Assembly: GCA_019116405.1 (NCBI GenBank)
Contig: DXBS01000116.1
Span: 1 to 5,742, forward strand
Reading direction: 5' to 3'
From: Candidatus Gallimonas intestinigallinarum
GTDB lineage: Bacteria > Bacillota_A > Clostridia > Christensenellales > Borkfalkiaceae
Length of the DNA: 5,742 nucleotides
Under the pieces are notes generated by a model that was not told where the DNA came from, did not search any database, and saw nothing but the letters and a program-made list of their open reading frames with translations. The stretch's first letter is position 1. Every line of letters begins with the position of its first letter. Position numbers and translations under genes: made by a program. Below, in pieces: positions 5,163 to 5,742 of the stretch.

Positions 5163-5742
5163 ATAAAGATTATACCACACAGCTGCTCGGCATCGCAAAC
5201 GTTTCGGTGGATAAAATTGAAAAAAAGGATGATGCGACCTACATATTCCTTTCAACAGAGAAAGCTCAACAGATTTGCCCTTCCTGTGCAAATACAGTGC
5301 TGCATATCCACGATTACAGAATGCAGAAGATCAAAGATCTCAGTTTTCACGGCAAACCCTGCTATCTCATACTGCGCAAGCGCAGATATGTGTGTAAACA
5401 TTGCGGGAAGAGATTTTCTGAGAAGTATGCATTCCTGCCCCGTTACTGCCATTTTACACAGAGGGTGTATTTATCCATCCTCAATTCCATGTCCAAAACG
5501 ATGAGTTGCAAGAATATTGCAGCCGTGCACAATGTATCCCCTGCCACAGTCATGAGAATATTTGCATTGTGCGCATATCCTACTCGTCCGCAGTTACCGG
5601 AGGTATTAGGAATAGACGAATTCAAGGGAAACACGGGTGGGGAGAAATACAATTGTATTCTTACGGATATCGCGCGCAGAGAGGTGGTAAATATCCTGCC
5701 GAGCAGGAAGAAGGAGCAAATGAGGGAGTACTTCAGGCGATA
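5156..5742 (+). CDS. ISL3-family transposase, N-terminal part (runs off the right edge)
   Basis: Reading from ATG 5156 the frame stays open for 195 codons to the window end, so the 3' part is missing. The start has AAGGAGAT at 5140-5147, ten bases upstream of the ATG. The protein begins MLHKDYTTQLLGIANVSVDK. Cys41-x2-Cys44 and Cys80-x2-Cys83 form the N-terminal zinc ribbon typical of ISL3 transposases. A helix-turn-helix follows (about 115-136, MSCKNIAAVHNVSPATVMRI). The catalytic DDE domain then begins with LGIDEFKG, where Asp154 is the first catalytic acidic residue. The remaining catalytic residues would lie beyond the edge. No internal stop or frameshift is seen, so the visible part looks functional. 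It would bind the element's ends and catalyse its movement, using 8-bp staggered target sites as is usual for this family. Confidence 0.9.
   Translation, partial: MLHKDYTTQLLGIANVSVDKIEKKDDATYIFLSTEKAQQICPSCANTVLHIHDYRMQKIKDLSFHGKPCYLILRKRRYVCKHCGKRFSEKYAFLPRYCHFTQRVYLSILNSMSKTMSCKNIAAVHNVSPATVMRIFALCAYPTRPQLPEVLGIDEFKGNTGGEKYNCILTDIARREVVNILPSRKKEQMREYFRR

Larger units (their letters stand above)
5023..5742 (+). mobile_element. ISL3-family insertion sequence, left part only
   Basis: The element is recognised by its transposase (5156 to the edge), by a presumed terminal repeat beginning GGCTCT at 5023, and by an abrupt drop in GC content and change in codon use relative to the genes before it. 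The leader (5023-5155) holds, in order, the terminal repeat, a terminator-like hairpin, a TATAAT box, and a long hairpin covering the transposase start. The right end, the second half of the transposase and the second target duplication lie outside the window, so whether the IS is intact is unknown. Confidence 0.8.

Noticed and set aside
5010..5504. 164-codon + strand frame spanning the IS end and early transposase
   Set aside because: It crosses the IS boundary and the terminator hairpin, and overlaps in another frame a transposase with clear zinc-ribbon, HTH and GIDEF motifs. It has no ribosome binding site of its own.

Overview
The window comes from a bacterial chromosome, most likely a member of the Bacillota. 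Shine-Dalgarno sites are strong (GGAGG-type), genes are tightly packed, and one promoter is close to the sigma-A consensus. The SPFH, YtrB-like ABC and ISL3 protein types are all common in that phylum. The coding region is fairly GC-rich, which would suit Negativicutes (Selenomonas-like) or a gut clostridial lineage. I cannot place it more closely from sequence alone. All real genes lie on the + strand.

Region 1 (1-2481) is a compact, translationally coupled cluster. It holds an SPFH/band-7 membrane protein (5' end possibly cut by the window edge), a 72-aa two-CxxC zinc-ribbon protein, a 401-aa polytopic membrane protein of unknown function with about eight membrane segments in four pairs, and a small Arc-type ribbon-helix-helix protein. 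Stop/start overlaps (TGATG at 811-815, ATGA at 2248-2251) and a 14-nt gap at 1032-1045 indicate one operon, whose promoter lies upstream of the window.

Region 2 (2482-5020) starts with its own promoter (TTGTTT, 17 bp, TAAAAT with a TG extension) and encodes an ABC-2 type transporter. Its genes are a YtrB-like ATPase with an unusual Ala/Pro/Gln-rich repeat-bearing N-terminal extension, a six-segment permease, and a two-segment membrane protein of unknown function. All three genes overlap by a few bases. The ribbon-helix-helix gene sits just upstream, where transporters of this type often have a GntR-type regulator.

Region 3 (5023-5742) is the left end of an ISL3-family insertion sequence, clearly AT-richer than its surroundings, whose transposase runs off the right edge. 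Its presumed left end abuts the last ABC-operon gene, and the putative 8-bp target duplication contains that gene's stop codon. The IS leader is the most interesting stretch. A near-perfect intrinsic terminator (5034-5070, GNRA tetraloop) overlaps the inner part of the terminal repeat. A TATAAT follows it at once. A second, long interrupted hairpin (5090-5162) then pairs both the Shine-Dalgarno and the start codon of the transposase. Together these look like stacked transcriptional and translational insulation of the transposase.

No tRNA, rRNA, CRISPR array or riboswitch was seen. No stretch over 300 bases lacks a gene; the longest are 2482-2556 (promoter) and 5021-5155 (IS leader).
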